Shown one piece after another: positions 16,168 to 26,234 of a DNA stretch of 64,000 nt (position 1 is the first letter of the stretch; each line of letters begins with the position of its first letter). A program made the position numbers and the translations under genes. The stretch spans positions 2,170,001-2,234,000 of the forward strand of contig NZ_CP072110.1 of assembly GCF_017638545.1 (NCBI RefSeq), in the 5' to 3' direction. The notes below the pieces were generated by a model. That model was not told the origin of the DNA, did not search any database, and worked only from the letters and a program-made list of their open reading frames with translations. The DNA comes from Psychrosphaera ytuae (lineage in GTDB: Bacteria; Pseudomonadota; Gammaproteobacteria; Enterobacterales; Alteromonadaceae).

Positions 16168-17082
16168 GTGCCAAAATTCGACTCTATCGCGCAATCTTCT
16201 TTTTTTGTGACTTGTGAAGACCACTCGTTACACGTGAGACATATTCGCGCAGAGCGAGATAATGGGGAAGCCGGTACGCCGATTTTGATGCTACATGGCA
16301 CGATAGAAAATGGTCGTATTTTTTATACCGAATCGGGAAAAGGCTTAGCAGGTTATCTCGCTAAACAAGGATACGACGTTTATGTCGCCGATTATCGTGG
16401 CCGCGGTCAAAGTACTCCATCGGTCAAAGACCGTAACGACCATGGCTATTACGAAGTAATCACCAAAGATATTCCTTTGTTGATGAAAGAAGTTTATCAA
16501 CGCACTCAAAAGCAAATGCACGTTATTTGTCACTCTTGGGGCGGGGTTATGTTTGCAAGTGCCTTTGTTCGTTATCCAGAACTTCAAGATATGGTGCGCT
16601 CAATGGTTAAGTTTGGTACTAAACGTCAAGTGACGGTTTGGAATAGTGAGCGCTTGTTAAAGGTGGATCTATTTTGGAAGTTCTTGGCACCAATTATGAC
16701 CAAAAAGAGTGGTTTTTTAGATGCCAAAAGACTGGGCGTCGGCGCAGATTCTGAGCCGAGAAAAGCCATCGTAGAAAGTGTGAAGTGGGTTCGTAAGAGT
16801 CAGTGGATTGACCCAATTGACGGCTTTGACTATTACAAAGCCGCAGCAAGCGCAAAATGGCCACCGATGTGGCATTTGACTGGTGTAAGTGATTACTCAC
16901 TCGGCCATCAGCAAGACGTCCAACTATTTATGGCTGAGTGTCAAAACCCAAAGGCACAGTTTAGTCTGTTATCGAAACAAAATGGTAACCAAAAAGACTA
17001 CGATCACATTGATATATTGACCTCGCCTAAGGCGGTGGAAGACCACTTCCCTGAGGTATTAGCTTGGTTAGACAAACATTAA
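16168..17082 (+). CDS. Alpha/beta hydrolase
   Basis: The 304-residue protein is an alpha/beta-hydrolase fold enzyme. ILMLHGTIENG forms the oxyanion-hole region, VYVADYRGRGQSTPS precedes the cap, and the nucleophile elbow is VICHSWGGV (Ser, with Cys in place of the first Gly of GxSxG). A C-terminal DYDHIDIL supplies the likely catalytic His. The substrate is unknown; lipid esterase or thioesterase activity is possible. I chose a GTG start at 16168, because GGAG lies seven bases before it. The frame stays open back to a TTG at 16102 that has no ribosome site. There is no signal peptide. Confidence 0.85.
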   Translation: MPKFDSIAQSSFFVTCEDHSLHVRHIRAERDNGEAGTPILMLHGTIENGRIFYTESGKGLAGYLAKQGYDVYVADYRGRGQSTPSVKDRNDHGYYEVITKDIPLLMKEVYQRTQKQMHVICHSWGGVMFASAFVRYPELQDMVRSMVKFGTKRQVTVWNSERLLKVDLFWKFLAPIMTKKSGFLDAKRLGVGADSEPRKAIVESVKWVRKSQWIDPIDGFDYYKAAASAKWPPMWHLTGVSDYSLGHQQDVQLFMAECQNPKAQFSLLSKQNGNQKDYDHIDILTSPKAVEDHFPEVLAWLDKH

Positions 17083-17094
17083 TAAAACATATGA

Positions 17095-17111
17095 GGCCAA
17101 CTTTGTTGGCC
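17095..17111. terminator. Hairpin between convergent hydrolase and lysE genes
   Basis: A perfect 7-base stem (GGCCAAC / GTTGGCC) with a TTT loop lies in the 28-base gap between two convergent genes and touches the lysE stop codon. No long T-run follows on either strand. It may be a shared weak terminator or a 3'-end protecting hairpin. Confidence 0.5.
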
Positions 17112-17734
17112 TAACTACCTAACAGTAACCACAAAGCAACCAACATCATTAAGCTACCAGAGATTTGATTGAGCCGTTTGACGTTGCTCTTTTGGGTCAA
17201 GACGCGGCCAATTGTTTTACCCCCGGTTGCGTACAGCATCATACAGATAAATTCAGAGCACAAAATTATCATAACGAGTAAGACAAGTTGGGTTGGCAAT
17301 GCGTAATCTGGGTTTATAAATGGCGGTAATAACGAGATCATAAAGGCCCAGCCTTTTGGGTTGGCCAGTGCAGTTATTAAACCTTGATTAAACAAGCCCA
17401 TTCGTGAGTGTGTCACTGCGTCTTGTTGTTCTTGTATTGCTAGTTTTCCTTTGCTTCGCCACATTTGTATAGCTATCCATGCGAGATAACTGGCACCAAG
17501 TAGCTTGAGTACCGTAAACAAAGTTGGGTATTGCAGCATGATTGCAGATACGCCAATGACCGCGGAGACCGCTACGATGGCGACACCTAGTAACTCTCCC
17601 CACATCATATATAAGGTAGTTTTGACGCCGACTGTCATACCTAACGTCATTGCCAAAGTCATACACATACCAGGAGTTATACTGACCACAAAAAATGTCG
17701 GTATAAATACAGCTAACAGCGTTAAATCAACCAC
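17111..17734 (-). CDS. LysE/RhtB-family amino-acid exporter
   Basis: The 207-residue hydrophobic protein has about six membrane helices and the family's N-terminal signature ITPGMCMTLAMTLGMTVGVK, followed by LLGASYLAWIAIQMWRS. Members export amino acids such as homoserine, threonine or lysine, or related metabolites, using the proton gradient. The precise substrate cannot be read here. The start is a GTG at 17734, with GGAG eight bases upstream. It is a single-gene unit, with a terminator of the RND operon on its upstream side and a convergent hydrolase downstream. Confidence 0.92.
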   Translation of the reverse strand: MVDLTLLAVFIPTFFVVSITPGMCMTLAMTLGMTVGVKTTLYMMWGELLGVAIVAVSAVIGVSAIMLQYPTLFTVLKLLGASYLAWIAIQMWRSKGKLAIQEQQDAVTHSRMGLFNQGLITALANPKGWAFMISLLPPFINPDYALPTQLVLLVMIILCSEFICMMLYATGGKTIGRVLTQKSNVKRLNQISGSLMMLVALWLLLGS

Positions 17735-17768
17735 CTAAGGGTCTCCAAATTTAATTTACACAATCAAA

Positions 17769-17790
17769 AAGCCCACAGCAAAGTGGGCTT
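17769..17790 (-). terminator. Terminator after the RND pump gene
   Basis: The stem AAGCCCAC (17769-17776) / GTGGGCTT (17783-17790), with a six-base loop, has A-rich sequence on the left and TTTTG on the right. It lies 28 bases after the stop of the minus-strand RND gene and could work in both directions. Confidence 0.8.
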
Positions 17791-17817
17791 TTGTCTAATG
17801 GCTATTGACTAATCTAG

Positions 17818-20800
17818 TTATATATCTGCGCCGCCATCATTATAACTTGAACTGCCACTTGTATGGCTAGTGTTTCTATACGGCTGGCTTACTGCAGGCG
17901 CTTCAGTGCCAAACATCTTGCGATATGCCCGACCAAATAAGCCACCAAAGGTTTTAAACTGGTCTTTGGTGTCTTCTAAGATCATGTATAAACACGGGAC
18001 TAATATCAACGTTACTACCGTCGCAAATAATACGGCAAAACCAAGAGCGGTTGCCATCGGAATAACAAAGCGCGCTTGTAAGCTAGTTTCGAACATAATA
18101 GGTAAAACACCCACAAACGTCGTGATTGACGTCAATGTGATTGCTCTAAAGCGAACACAACCAGCAGCGACGACAGCTTTTAAGGTAGAAAGACCTTCTT
18201 TACGCATTTGGTTTACATAATCTGTCATCACCAAACTATCGTTGATAACAACACCGGCCGCGGCGACAAGGCCAAAGGTAGACATCATACTCATGTCGAT
18301 ACCAATGATGAAATGACCTATGACAGCACCAACAAACCCAAATGGGATCACGGACATGATGATCATAGGTTGCGAGTAGCTCTTTAATGGTACAGCTAAC
18401 AAGATGTAAACCAGCAACATACCAGCAACAAAAAACATCAATTGTTCGTTGAGCTGATCTTGTTCTTCCTCAATCGCTCCGCCAAGTTCCGTTTTGATGG
18501 TTGGGAACATGTCTTTGAGTTCAGGTAACAAGTCTTCTTTGATGGTTTCTACGACCGCTGTTGGCTCGACGAGTGCTTGGTCAATAGAGCCAAATACATA
18601 AACAGAGCGGAAGCCGTTTTCGCGACGAATGTAACTAATACCTGGTTTTTCAGTCAAGGTCACGACATCACCTAACATCACCTCATTACCTGAAGGTGTC
18701 GTAATCGTCGCATATTTAAGCTCGCTGAATTGTTCGCGGGTGAGCTCTGGGTAACGCACCATAACACGTACTTCTTCGCCATTGCGCAGTACTCGCTGGG
18801 CTTCACCACCGTAGAAACTCGTACCCATTTGGTTTGCGATTGATTGCAGTGACAAGCCTAAATCATAGGCAACCGGCTTGAGTTCCATTTGAATTTCTTT
18901 GCTGTTAGCGTCCAAGGTCGAGCTGATATCAAACAAGCCTTTTTGTACCGACAACATCTTCATAAACTGGCGACCTGCGGCATTGAGCACATCAAGGTCA
19001 GGACCATAAATCAGGTAACCGAAGTCACCTTGACCACCGGCACCACCGATCACGCTATCTTTTACTGTAATCGACTTCATACCCGGGATCTCTGGCATAT
19101 TTTCACGCCAGCGTCTTGCTAGTTCAAACGAGTCAAACGCACGTTTTTCTTCTTCAACAAGCGGAACAACAATACGACCAGCATTACGGCTGTTATTGAA
19201 GGCTAAAATATCCTTCATCATTGGCCCGCCAGTTTCTTCTATGATTTGACGCTCTACACGCATGACCATCGCTTCGATAGATTGAATTGCATCAATCGTC
19301 TGCTGGTCAGAAACCGTCTCATTCATCTCGATTGCGATACTCGGATAATCATCAGGAACTTTAGGTTGTGGAATAAAGCGCACGTGATTAACCATCATCA
19401 TGGTAGCGCTTGCGACCAAGATGAAGGTAAATGCAATCATTACCGACCAGCGGTATTCGATACATTTTTCCAAAGCGCCTTTGTACTTAACGTAAACAAA
19501 ATTATTAAACGCTTTGTTAAATCTCGAACGCCAGCTGTTTGACTTAACCGGGGTAAATTTAGTGTGAGCTAAGTGAGCGGGCAATATTAGTTTGGACTCA
19601 ATCAAACTAAAGATTAAACACAGAATGACCACGCCAGAAATATTGGTAAAGAAGGTGCCTTGAGGTCCGCTCGCTGCCATAAAGGGAGCGAATACCGCTA
19701 TAGTGGTTAAAACACCAAAGGTCGCAGGTGTCGCTACTCGTTGTGCACCGCGCACAACGTTGTCGACCCCACCGCCGGTTTTCTCAACCTCCGTATAGAC
19801 ACTCTCCCCGATGACAATGGCGTCATCGACTACAATACCCAATACCATGATGAATGCGAACAGTGACATGATATTAATGGTGACACCAAGCGTCGGCATT
19901 AACATTACGGCACCCAAGAAACACACTGGCAGGCCAATCATTACCCAAAATGCTAGGCGGAATCTCAAAAATATGGTCAGCATTAAAGCGACCAGTATTG
20001 AGCCTTGGAATAGGTTACTCAGCATCATGTCTAAACGAGCGTTGAGGTAGTAAGTCATGTCGACAAGAATTTTAAGCTCCATACCTTTTGGCAAGGTAGG
20101 GTTACGCATGTCGATGAATTCTTTGACCGACTTAGACACCGCCACCATGTTTTGGTCTTTGGTGGCTTTAACACTCATATAAACGGAATTTTGACCAGAA
20201 AACTTGTTGTATCTTAGCCCTTCCGTAAAACCATCATGAACAGTGGCAACATCGCCTAATAAAACGCGCGCACCGTTGTCGCCAATTTTTACTGGTATTT
20301 GATTAAACTCGTGGCCGTCGTAGTACTGATTTTCAATTCGAACTGCAATCAAACCTGAGTCGGTGCGAAGCTGACCTGCTGAATAATTAGCAGAGTATCG
20401 ACGAATGGCGTTGGAAATATCCGATAAAGTCAGATTGTATTTTCTGAGGGCTTCCGGTTGAACTTCGACAGAAATTTCATCGGAAGGCGCACTTAACTCA
20501 ACCAAAGAGACGTTGTTTAACAATAGTAGTTCGTCTTCGATTTTTTTGGCGATAGGCTTTAACTCTTCCAGCGGAAAATCACCAACGAGTGACATTTCTA
20601 TAACATCTTGAGTAATTTCAATTTGCCTAACATTTACCGGCTCCATCCCAGCAGGAAATGTTGCAATAGAATCAACTCGCGCTTTAACTTTATCAAGAAC
20701 CTCTGGTAGGTCTTTATCTGTGGCAATTTCTAAAGTTAATTGGCCAGAATTTCGGAACGCTCGAGAATTCATTTCTTCGATTTCAGTTACGTCTTTTAAC

Positions 20801-21039
20801 GCTTCTTCCATCTTGATTAAAATGCTCTCTTCAATTTCTTGAGGGGATGCACCACGATAAGCAGCGCTGACTTGAATGTAGTTTAGGTCAAAGTTCGGGA
20901 ACATTTGACGCTGAATTTTGAAGTAGGTGAATAAACCCATAATGATGATAAAAATCATCATTAGGTTGGCAGCGACTGAGTTATTCGCAAAAAAAGCGAT
21001 TAATCCCGTCGGCTTTTCGTTTTGTTTGATATCGGTCAC
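17818..21039 (-). CDS. RND-family efflux pump inner-membrane transporter
   Basis: The 1073-residue protein has the RND layout of twelve membrane helices and two large periplasmic loops. The proton-relay Asp pair is present in helix 4 (LGIVVDDAIVIGESVY), and the second half has AAGVVINDSLVMTDYVNQMR. It belongs to the AcrB/MexB superfamily (HAE-type, drug/organic-solute export), in a branch closer to uncharacterised marine pumps than to AcrB itself. It follows its adaptor by four bases, so the two are co-translated. No outer-membrane TolC partner or regulator is adjacent, so it presumably uses a TolC encoded elsewhere. Confidence 0.95.
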   Translation of the reverse strand: MTDIKQNEKPTGLIAFFANNSVAANLMMIFIIIMGLFTYFKIQRQMFPNFDLNYIQVSAAYRGASPQEIEESILIKMEEALKDVTEIEEMNSRAFRNSGQLTLEIATDKDLPEVLDKVKARVDSIATFPAGMEPVNVRQIEITQDVIEMSLVGDFPLEELKPIAKKIEDELLLLNNVSLVELSAPSDEISVEVQPEALRKYNLTLSDISNAIRRYSANYSAGQLRTDSGLIAVRIENQYYDGHEFNQIPVKIGDNGARVLLGDVATVHDGFTEGLRYNKFSGQNSVYMSVKATKDQNMVAVSKSVKEFIDMRNPTLPKGMELKILVDMTYYLNARLDMMLSNLFQGSILVALMLTIFLRFRLAFWVMIGLPVCFLGAVMLMPTLGVTINIMSLFAFIMVLGIVVDDAIVIGESVYTEVEKTGGGVDNVVRGAQRVATPATFGVLTTIAVFAPFMAASGPQGTFFTNISGVVILCLIFSLIESKLILPAHLAHTKFTPVKSNSWRSRFNKAFNNFVYVKYKGALEKCIEYRWSVMIAFTFILVASATMMMVNHVRFIPQPKVPDDYPSIAIEMNETVSDQQTIDAIQSIEAMVMRVERQIIEETGGPMMKDILAFNNSRNAGRIVVPLVEEEKRAFDSFELARRWRENMPEIPGMKSITVKDSVIGGAGGQGDFGYLIYGPDLDVLNAAGRQFMKMLSVQKGLFDISSTLDANSKEIQMELKPVAYDLGLSLQSIANQMGTSFYGGEAQRVLRNGEEVRVMVRYPELTREQFSELKYATITTPSGNEVMLGDVVTLTEKPGISYIRRENGFRSVYVFGSIDQALVEPTAVVETIKEDLLPELKDMFPTIKTELGGAIEEEQDQLNEQLMFFVAGMLLVYILLAVPLKSYSQPMIIMSVIPFGFVGAVIGHFIIGIDMSMMSTFGLVAAAGVVINDSLVMTDYVNQMRKEGLSTLKAVVAAGCVRFRAITLTSITTFVGVLPIMFETSLQARFVIPMATALGFAVLFATVVTLILVPCLYMILEDTKDQFKTFGGLFGRAYRKMFGTEAPAVSQPYRNTSHTSGSSSYNDGGADI

Positions 21040-21043
21040 CGGC

Positions 21044-22246
21044 TTATCCCTCCGTTGACTCAGTCAGTACAGCGTTTACCGTTTCTGATGTTTTGTTCTT
21101 TTCAGTCTTTTCTTTTTTCTTGTCACCTTCTAAGCGCACTTCCATGCCTTCTTGAGGAAACTCAGGAATCGTCATGACAATGTTATCGCCTTGCTCTAAT
21201 CCATCACCAATCAAAAAGTCTTTACCTTCTTCTTTTACAACATCGACAACTTTTTGTTTGATTGTCTTGTCATCGTTTAATATCCATACTCGATTATTTG
21301 TGACCAAATCTTGAGATAGTTTAACCACGTCATTTAACACTAAACCGTCAAACGACACTTCAACGTACGAGCCAAATAAAATACGCGGTAGGTCCCGTTG
21401 TAGACCGTATGGGTCTTCTAATTCGACAACGACATGGCCCATGCGAGTTTGTTGATCTATGATGCCAGTATCGCGAACAATTCGAGCTGAACGGTTAACA
21501 GAATATTTGTCTTGAGTAGAAATCAGGGCATCTTTGCCTTTCAGGTTAACCGGTAAAAAGCTGCGATCAAACCCGGCAATAGGGAAAACCACTTCAGCTC
21601 GCTCAACGTTGTACAACTCACCAACATTCATCCCTGTACTGACAAATTGTCCTGTACCTAATTCACGGCGAACAACTAAGGCATCATATGGGGCTATAAC
21701 GCGACAGTTAGCTAAATCACGCTCGGCGAGTTTTACAGAGGCCTCTGCAAGTTTTACCGCGGCTTCGGCGCTCATCACTTGTGGCTTGCGAAGATAAAGG
21801 TCAGAAACGCGCTCGTTAGGCATTGTTTTGGCCTCGCGTTTGGCCACTTCTGCACGGCCTTGTTCTTCTACTAATGCTGCTTTGGCGCTTTGTAATTGAG
21901 ATTGTGCTTGAAGAAGTGCTACTTCGTAGTTGTCCGGCTCAACTTCAAATAAAACTTCGCCGCGCTTAACCAATCCACCTTCGACAAAATTTGGATTCCA
22001 TTTGATCACTTCACCAGACACTTGGGCCGACACTACGGTACGTTCAAGAGGACGCAGTTCTCCGTATCCTTTAATTCTTACTTGATGCTGTTCTGGTTTG
22101 GCTGGAGAGACTTTAACGATAGGGCGGGTATCAACGTCTTTTTTCTCGGATTGAGGAGGTTTGCTAAATACAATGAGTGCAATTAGCGCAAAACCAATAA
22201 TAATGACGGTGACGGGTATAAAAATACTAGACCTTTTGTTGCTCAT
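21044..22246 (-). CDS. RND efflux periplasmic adaptor (membrane fusion protein)
   Basis: The 400-residue protein has one N-terminal membrane anchor (about residues 8-28). A lipoyl/barrel-sandwich domain follows (SAQVSGEVIKWNPNFVEGGL), then an alpha-helical hairpin rich in Ala/Glu/Lys (around AVKLAEASVKLAERDL), a beta-barrel (ELEDPYGLQRDLPRI) and a charged tail. It bridges the RND transporter to an outer-membrane channel. The ATG at 22246 (MSNKRSS) has a GGA element about eight bases upstream. An in-frame ATG four codons earlier (22258) lacks one. It is the first gene of the two-gene efflux operon. Confidence 0.93.
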   Translation of the reverse strand: MSNKRSSIFIPVTVIIIGFALIALIVFSKPPQSEKKDVDTRPIVKVSPAKPEQHQVRIKGYGELRPLERTVVSAQVSGEVIKWNPNFVEGGLVKRGEVLFEVEPDNYEVALLQAQSQLQSAKAALVEEQGRAEVAKREAKTMPNERVSDLYLRKPQVMSAEAAVKLAEASVKLAERDLANCRVIAPYDALVVRRELGTGQFVSTGMNVGELYNVERAEVVFPIAGFDRSFLPVNLKGKDALISTQDKYSVNRSARIVRDTGIIDQQTRMGHVVVELEDPYGLQRDLPRILFGSYVEVSFDGLVLNDVVKLSQDLVTNNRVWILNDDKTIKQKVVDVVKEEGKDFLIGDGLEQGDNIVMTIPEFPQEGMEVRLEGDKKKEKTEKNKTSETVNAVLTESTEG

Positions 22247-22494
22247 GACGGATTCCATTTGTAAGTTTTGCGATATCGGTGTTTATTATCGAAATGATAT
22301 ATCAGTTTGCCCTAATTTTAGCTGACACTAATTGTAAGAAAGTATGTAATTAAAACACACATTTATTACTTAAATAGGACAGAAAAAACACTACTTTCTG
22401 CCAACACAAGGTTCTTTAAGTTGAACGCGTGCCCCAAAGTGTTTCGTACGATAGAATCAGTATATTCGACTAACCTAAATTTCGCCTTTCTTTT

Positions 22495-24315
22495 ATGTAT
22501 ATACTTCGGCCATATCAACAAGATGCAGTTGACGCGACCCTTGCTCATTTTCGAAAAAGTGATGAGCCAGCAGTGATTGTGTTACCTACGGGAGCAGGTA
22601 AGAGTCTAGTCATTGCTGAATTAGCTCGATTGGCCAAGCGCAAAATATTGGTGCTAACTCATGTCAAAGAGCTAGTCGAACAAAACCATCAAAAGTTTAA
22701 TCAATATGCAGAGCAAGTCGCGGTGCGAAGTGGTGTTTTTTCGGCCGGACTTAATCGAAAAGAAACCAGTCAGCAAGTGACCTTTGCTAGTGTCCAGTCG
22801 GTATCTCGAAACCTGGAGAAGTTTGTGGCTGAGTATTCTTTGGTGATCATTGACGAGTGCCACAGAGTTAATCAGTTTGAAGCCGATGAAGACAATACCA
22901 ACCAGTACGCACAGATTGTGACATTGCTACGAACTCAAAACCCTACTTTAAAAATACTGGGCTTAACTGCCACACCGTTTCGGCTAGGTATGGGATGGAT
23001 TTATCAATACCACTACTATGGGTTCGTCAGGAGCAAACAAGAAAAGCCTTTCAAACATTGTATTTATGAATTGCCGTTGTCACATATGATCAAACATCAA
23101 TACCTGACGCCGCCTACTCTAATCGACGCTGCTGTAGAACAATTCGACTTCTCGCAATTACCGACGAATGCCTTTGGTGAATACAACGAAAATGACGTCA
23201 ATGAGTTACTCGGCAAGTACCCTCGTGTTACTCAAGGGATCATTGAGCAAATTGTTTTGATTGCAAACGGTCAATCACCCGAGCATGGCCAAAAAGTACG
23301 TGAAGGTGTGATGATCTTTGCGGCGACAGTCAAACACGCCGAAGAAATCGTAGGGTACTTACAACAACTGTTAGGCACCAGTCATGGCAAATCACAAGTC
23401 GCCTTGATCACCGCCAAAACTAATTCTGATGAAAGAGCAGAGCTGATCACTGCGTTTAAATCCAAACAAATACGATTTTTGGTCAATGTATCAGTACTTA
23501 CTACTGGTTTTGATGCCCCGCATGTCGATGTGATTGCAATCTTGCGACCTACGCAGTCGGTGAGCTTGTATCAGCAAATTGTCGGCCGAGGATTACGTTT
23601 GTCTGAGGGTAAAACGGATTGTTTAGTTATTGATTACGCAGGTAACGGTATAAACATATTTCATCCAGAAGTCGGTGAGCCTAAGCCAAACAATCGCAGT
23701 GAGTTGGTTCAGGTCTTTTGCCCATCCTGTGGGTTTGGCAATATGTTCTGGGGTGTGGCCGACAAAGATGGCAATGTACTTGAGCATTATGGTCGCCAGT
23801 GCCAAGGCATTTTAGATACTCCGGACGACGATGAAATTTTTGAGTGTGATTACCGGTTTGTATTTAAAGAATGTCCACAATGTAATGCCCAAAATGACAT
23901 CGCTGCACGTCAGTGTCATCAGTGCGAGCATTTACTGGTGGACCCCGATGATAAACTCAAAGACGCACTAAAATTATCTGATCGAATGGTGATTAGATGC
24001 TCTGGTATGACGTTTTCGGAACACAATGGCAGCTTAAAAGTGACTTATTTTGATGAAGATGGAGCTGAGTTGAAGGAGTTTTTTGACTTGAGTTCCGAAA
24101 AACACAAAAAAGCCTTTAATGATTTATTTGGTAGACGCTTTAGGAACTCACAGACGCCAACTGAGTTTAAGTCATTAAGAGAGGTGTTGAGTCAGCAAGC
24201 TGGATTTCCAATTCCTGATTTTGTGATTGCCAAAAAATCCAAAAAGTTTTGGCAAGTACACGAACGAATTTTTGATTATCAGGGCAAGTTTAGAACGGCC
24301 AATGAGTTACGCTAG
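22495..24315 (+). CDS. radD: RadD-like SF2 DNA helicase (YejH)
   Basis: The 606-residue protein begins LRPYQQDAVDATLAHFRKS, nearly identical to E. coli RadD/YejH. It carries helicase motif I (VLPTGAGKSLVIAELARLA), motif II (VIIDECHRV), motif III (LGLTATPFR), and motifs V/VI (TTGFDAPHVDVIAILRPT, QIVGRGLRLSEG). The C-terminal third has paired Cys motifs (CPSCGFGN, CPQCNAQND, CHQCEH), consistent with zinc binding. RadD is a DNA-repair ATPase that acts with RecA and SSB and resolves recombination intermediates. It is a single-gene unit with its own terminator, and the ATG at 22495 lacks a strong ribosome site. Confidence 0.92.
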   Translation: MYILRPYQQDAVDATLAHFRKSDEPAVIVLPTGAGKSLVIAELARLAKRKILVLTHVKELVEQNHQKFNQYAEQVAVRSGVFSAGLNRKETSQQVTFASVQSVSRNLEKFVAEYSLVIIDECHRVNQFEADEDNTNQYAQIVTLLRTQNPTLKILGLTATPFRLGMGWIYQYHYYGFVRSKQEKPFKHCIYELPLSHMIKHQYLTPPTLIDAAVEQFDFSQLPTNAFGEYNENDVNELLGKYPRVTQGIIEQIVLIANGQSPEHGQKVREGVMIFAATVKHAEEIVGYLQQLLGTSHGKSQVALITAKTNSDERAELITAFKSKQIRFLVNVSVLTTGFDAPHVDVIAILRPTQSVSLYQQIVGRGLRLSEGKTDCLVIDYAGNGINIFHPEVGEPKPNNRSELVQVFCPSCGFGNMFWGVADKDGNVLEHYGRQCQGILDTPDDDEIFECDYRFVFKECPQCNAQNDIAARQCHQCEHLLVDPDDKLKDALKLSDRMVIRCSGMTFSEHNGSLKVTYFDEDGAELKEFFDLSSEKHKKAFNDLFGRRFRNSQTPTEFKSLREVLSQQAGFPIPDFVIAKKSKKFWQVHERIFDYQGKFRTANELR

Positions 24316-24343
24316 GTCAAGGTTTGAGAAAGTGGGTGTTTAT

Positions 24344-24373
24344 AAAAAAAGGGCCAATATAGGCCCTTTTTTT
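24344..24373. terminator. Bidirectional terminator between radD and ybiT
   Basis: GGGCC (24351-24355) and GGCCC (24362-24366) form a hairpin flanked by seven A and seven T. It lies 28 bases after the radD stop and 13 bases after the ybiT stop on the other strand, so it can serve both convergent genes. Confidence 0.9.
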
Positions 24374-24386
24374 CAACAATTAACAA

Positions 24387-25982
24387 CTAGCCATCAATAC
24401 CTTTGCTCTTAAGGTATTCGTCATAACTACCGCGGAAATCAACAACTTCGTTGTCTTTGATTTCAATAATACGGTTAGCCAATGAAGAAACAAACTGACG
24501 GTCATGAGAAATGAAGATCAATGTACCTTCATATTGCTCAAGTGCCATGTTTAATGACTCAATTGATTCCATATCCATGTGGTTGGTCGGTTCGTCCATA
24601 AGTAAGACGTTCGGAGTAGCCATCATGATCTTACCGAACAACATACGACCTTGTTCACCACCTGATAACACCTTAACTGACTTTTTGATATCGTCAGAAG
24701 AAAACAACATACGGCCTAAGAAACTGCGAATTGCCTGTTCGTCATCGCCTTCACGGCGCCATTGGCTCATCCAGTCAAAAAGGTTCATGTCACTTTCAAA
24801 GTCCGCTTGGTGATCTTGCGCGTAGTAGCCGATTTTCACGTTTTCTGACCAACGAACTTCACCGGCATCTGGAGTTAAATCACCAAACAAAGTGCGCATC
24901 AGGGTTGTTTTACCGGCACCATTTTCACCAATAATTGCAATGCGCTCACCAACATCAACCATAAAGTTAACATCTTTAAACAATGGACCTTCGTCAAACC
25001 CTTTGGTTAAGCCTTCAACTTCAAGTGCTTGTCGATAAAGCTTTTTCTCTTGTTCAAAACGAATGAATGGGTTTACACGGCTAGAAGCTTTTACTTCGTC
25101 TAGCTTGATCTTATCGATCTGCTTTTGACGAGACGTCGCCTGACGAGCTTTTGAAGCATTGGCAGAGAAACGAGCAACGAATTGTTTTAATTCGTCAATC
25201 TGGGCTTTTTTCTTGGCGTTATCAGCTAGCATACGAGCTCGGGCTTGTGTTGCCGCCAACATATATTCGTCGTAATTACCTGGATAAATACGTAATTCAC
25301 CATAATCAAGGTCAGCCATATGCGTACAAACCGAGTTTAAGAAGTGACGGTCGTGCGAAATGATGATCATGGTTGAGTTACGTTGATTAAGCGTCTCTTC
25401 CAACCAGCGAATGGTGTCGATGTCCAAGTTGTTGGTCGGTTCGTCGAGTAATAAGAAGTCTGGGTCTGAGAATAGTGCTTGAGCCAAAAGAACTCGCAAC
25501 TTAAAACCTGGCGCTACTTCGCTCATCAAACCAAAGTGTAATTCAGTTCCTATACCTACACCTAGAAGCAGCTCACCCGCAGAAGATTCAGCTTCATAAC
25601 CGCCCATCTCAGCAAATTGAGTTTCTAGATCGGCTACTTTCATGCCGTCCTCTTCAGACATTTCAGGCAAGGAGTAAATGCGATCGCGCTCTTGTTTTAC
25701 TTCCCAAAGCTCTGTGTGGCCCATGATGACTGTATCGATAACGGTGTAGTCTTCAAACGCAAATTGATCCTGACGAAGTTTACCTAAACGTTCACCTTCA
25801 CCATAGCTCACGTTACCACTTGATGGTGTCAACTCACCACCAAGGATCTTCATAAACGTTGACTTGCCGCATCCATTGGCACCAATTAGGCCGTAACGAT
25901 TTCCGTTACCAAACTTAACAGAAATGTTTTCGAACAATGGCTTAGAGCCAAATTGCATTGTAATGTTTGCGGTTGTGATCAC
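24387..25982 (-). CDS. ybiT: ABC-F ATPase YbiT
   Basis: The 531-residue protein has two ABC nucleotide-binding domains and no membrane segment: Walker A GLIGANGCGKST and IIGENGAGKTT, signature VAPGFKLRVLLAQALF and LSGGEQGRMLFGKIM. A charged ABC-F linker lies between them. Long stretches match E. coli YbiT (530 residues). ABC-F proteins bind the ribosomal E site and relieve translational problems. I place the start at a GTG (25982), which aligns residue-for-residue with the E. coli start and has GAGG about 11 bases upstream. A longer frame to 26033 would add 17 residues with no homologous counterpart. Confidence 0.93.
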   Translation of the reverse strand: MITTANITMQFGSKPLFENISVKFGNGNRYGLIGANGCGKSTFMKILGGELTPSSGNVSYGEGERLGKLRQDQFAFEDYTVIDTVIMGHTELWEVKQERDRIYSLPEMSEEDGMKVADLETQFAEMGGYEAESSAGELLLGVGIGTELHFGLMSEVAPGFKLRVLLAQALFSDPDFLLLDEPTNNLDIDTIRWLEETLNQRNSTMIIISHDRHFLNSVCTHMADLDYGELRIYPGNYDEYMLAATQARARMLADNAKKKAQIDELKQFVARFSANASKARQATSRQKQIDKIKLDEVKASSRVNPFIRFEQEKKLYRQALEVEGLTKGFDEGPLFKDVNFMVDVGERIAIIGENGAGKTTLMRTLFGDLTPDAGEVRWSENVKIGYYAQDHQADFESDMNLFDWMSQWRREGDDEQAIRSFLGRMLFSSDDIKKSVKVLSGGEQGRMLFGKIMMATPNVLLMDEPTNHMDMESIESLNMALEQYEGTLIFISHDRQFVSSLANRIIEIKDNEVVDFRGSYDEYLKSKGIDG

Positions 25983-26234
25983 GTAATTCGTATCCTCATT
26001 GTGATGACTTAGGCTTTGACAGTCGTAAACCACCTAAACCCTTTAAAATAAAGGCGGCGATTTAACCAAAAATTCAACAGAAAAGCAAAAATAGGCCCAA
26101 TTTATTGAGTCGAAGCTATGCGCTGGTTTAGGGCAATTAGTTACGAAATGTTTCTTTTAAGGACTTTTGCTTGTTATGAGCAAAGTGTTCGATTAATAAT
26201 CGTTTTTTAAGCCAGCTTATAAAAGGAGTTAGAG

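Noticed and set aside
25983..26033. 17-residue N-terminal extension of YbiT
   Set aside because: The E. coli homologue aligns exactly from the GTG at 25982, and the extension has no counterpart.
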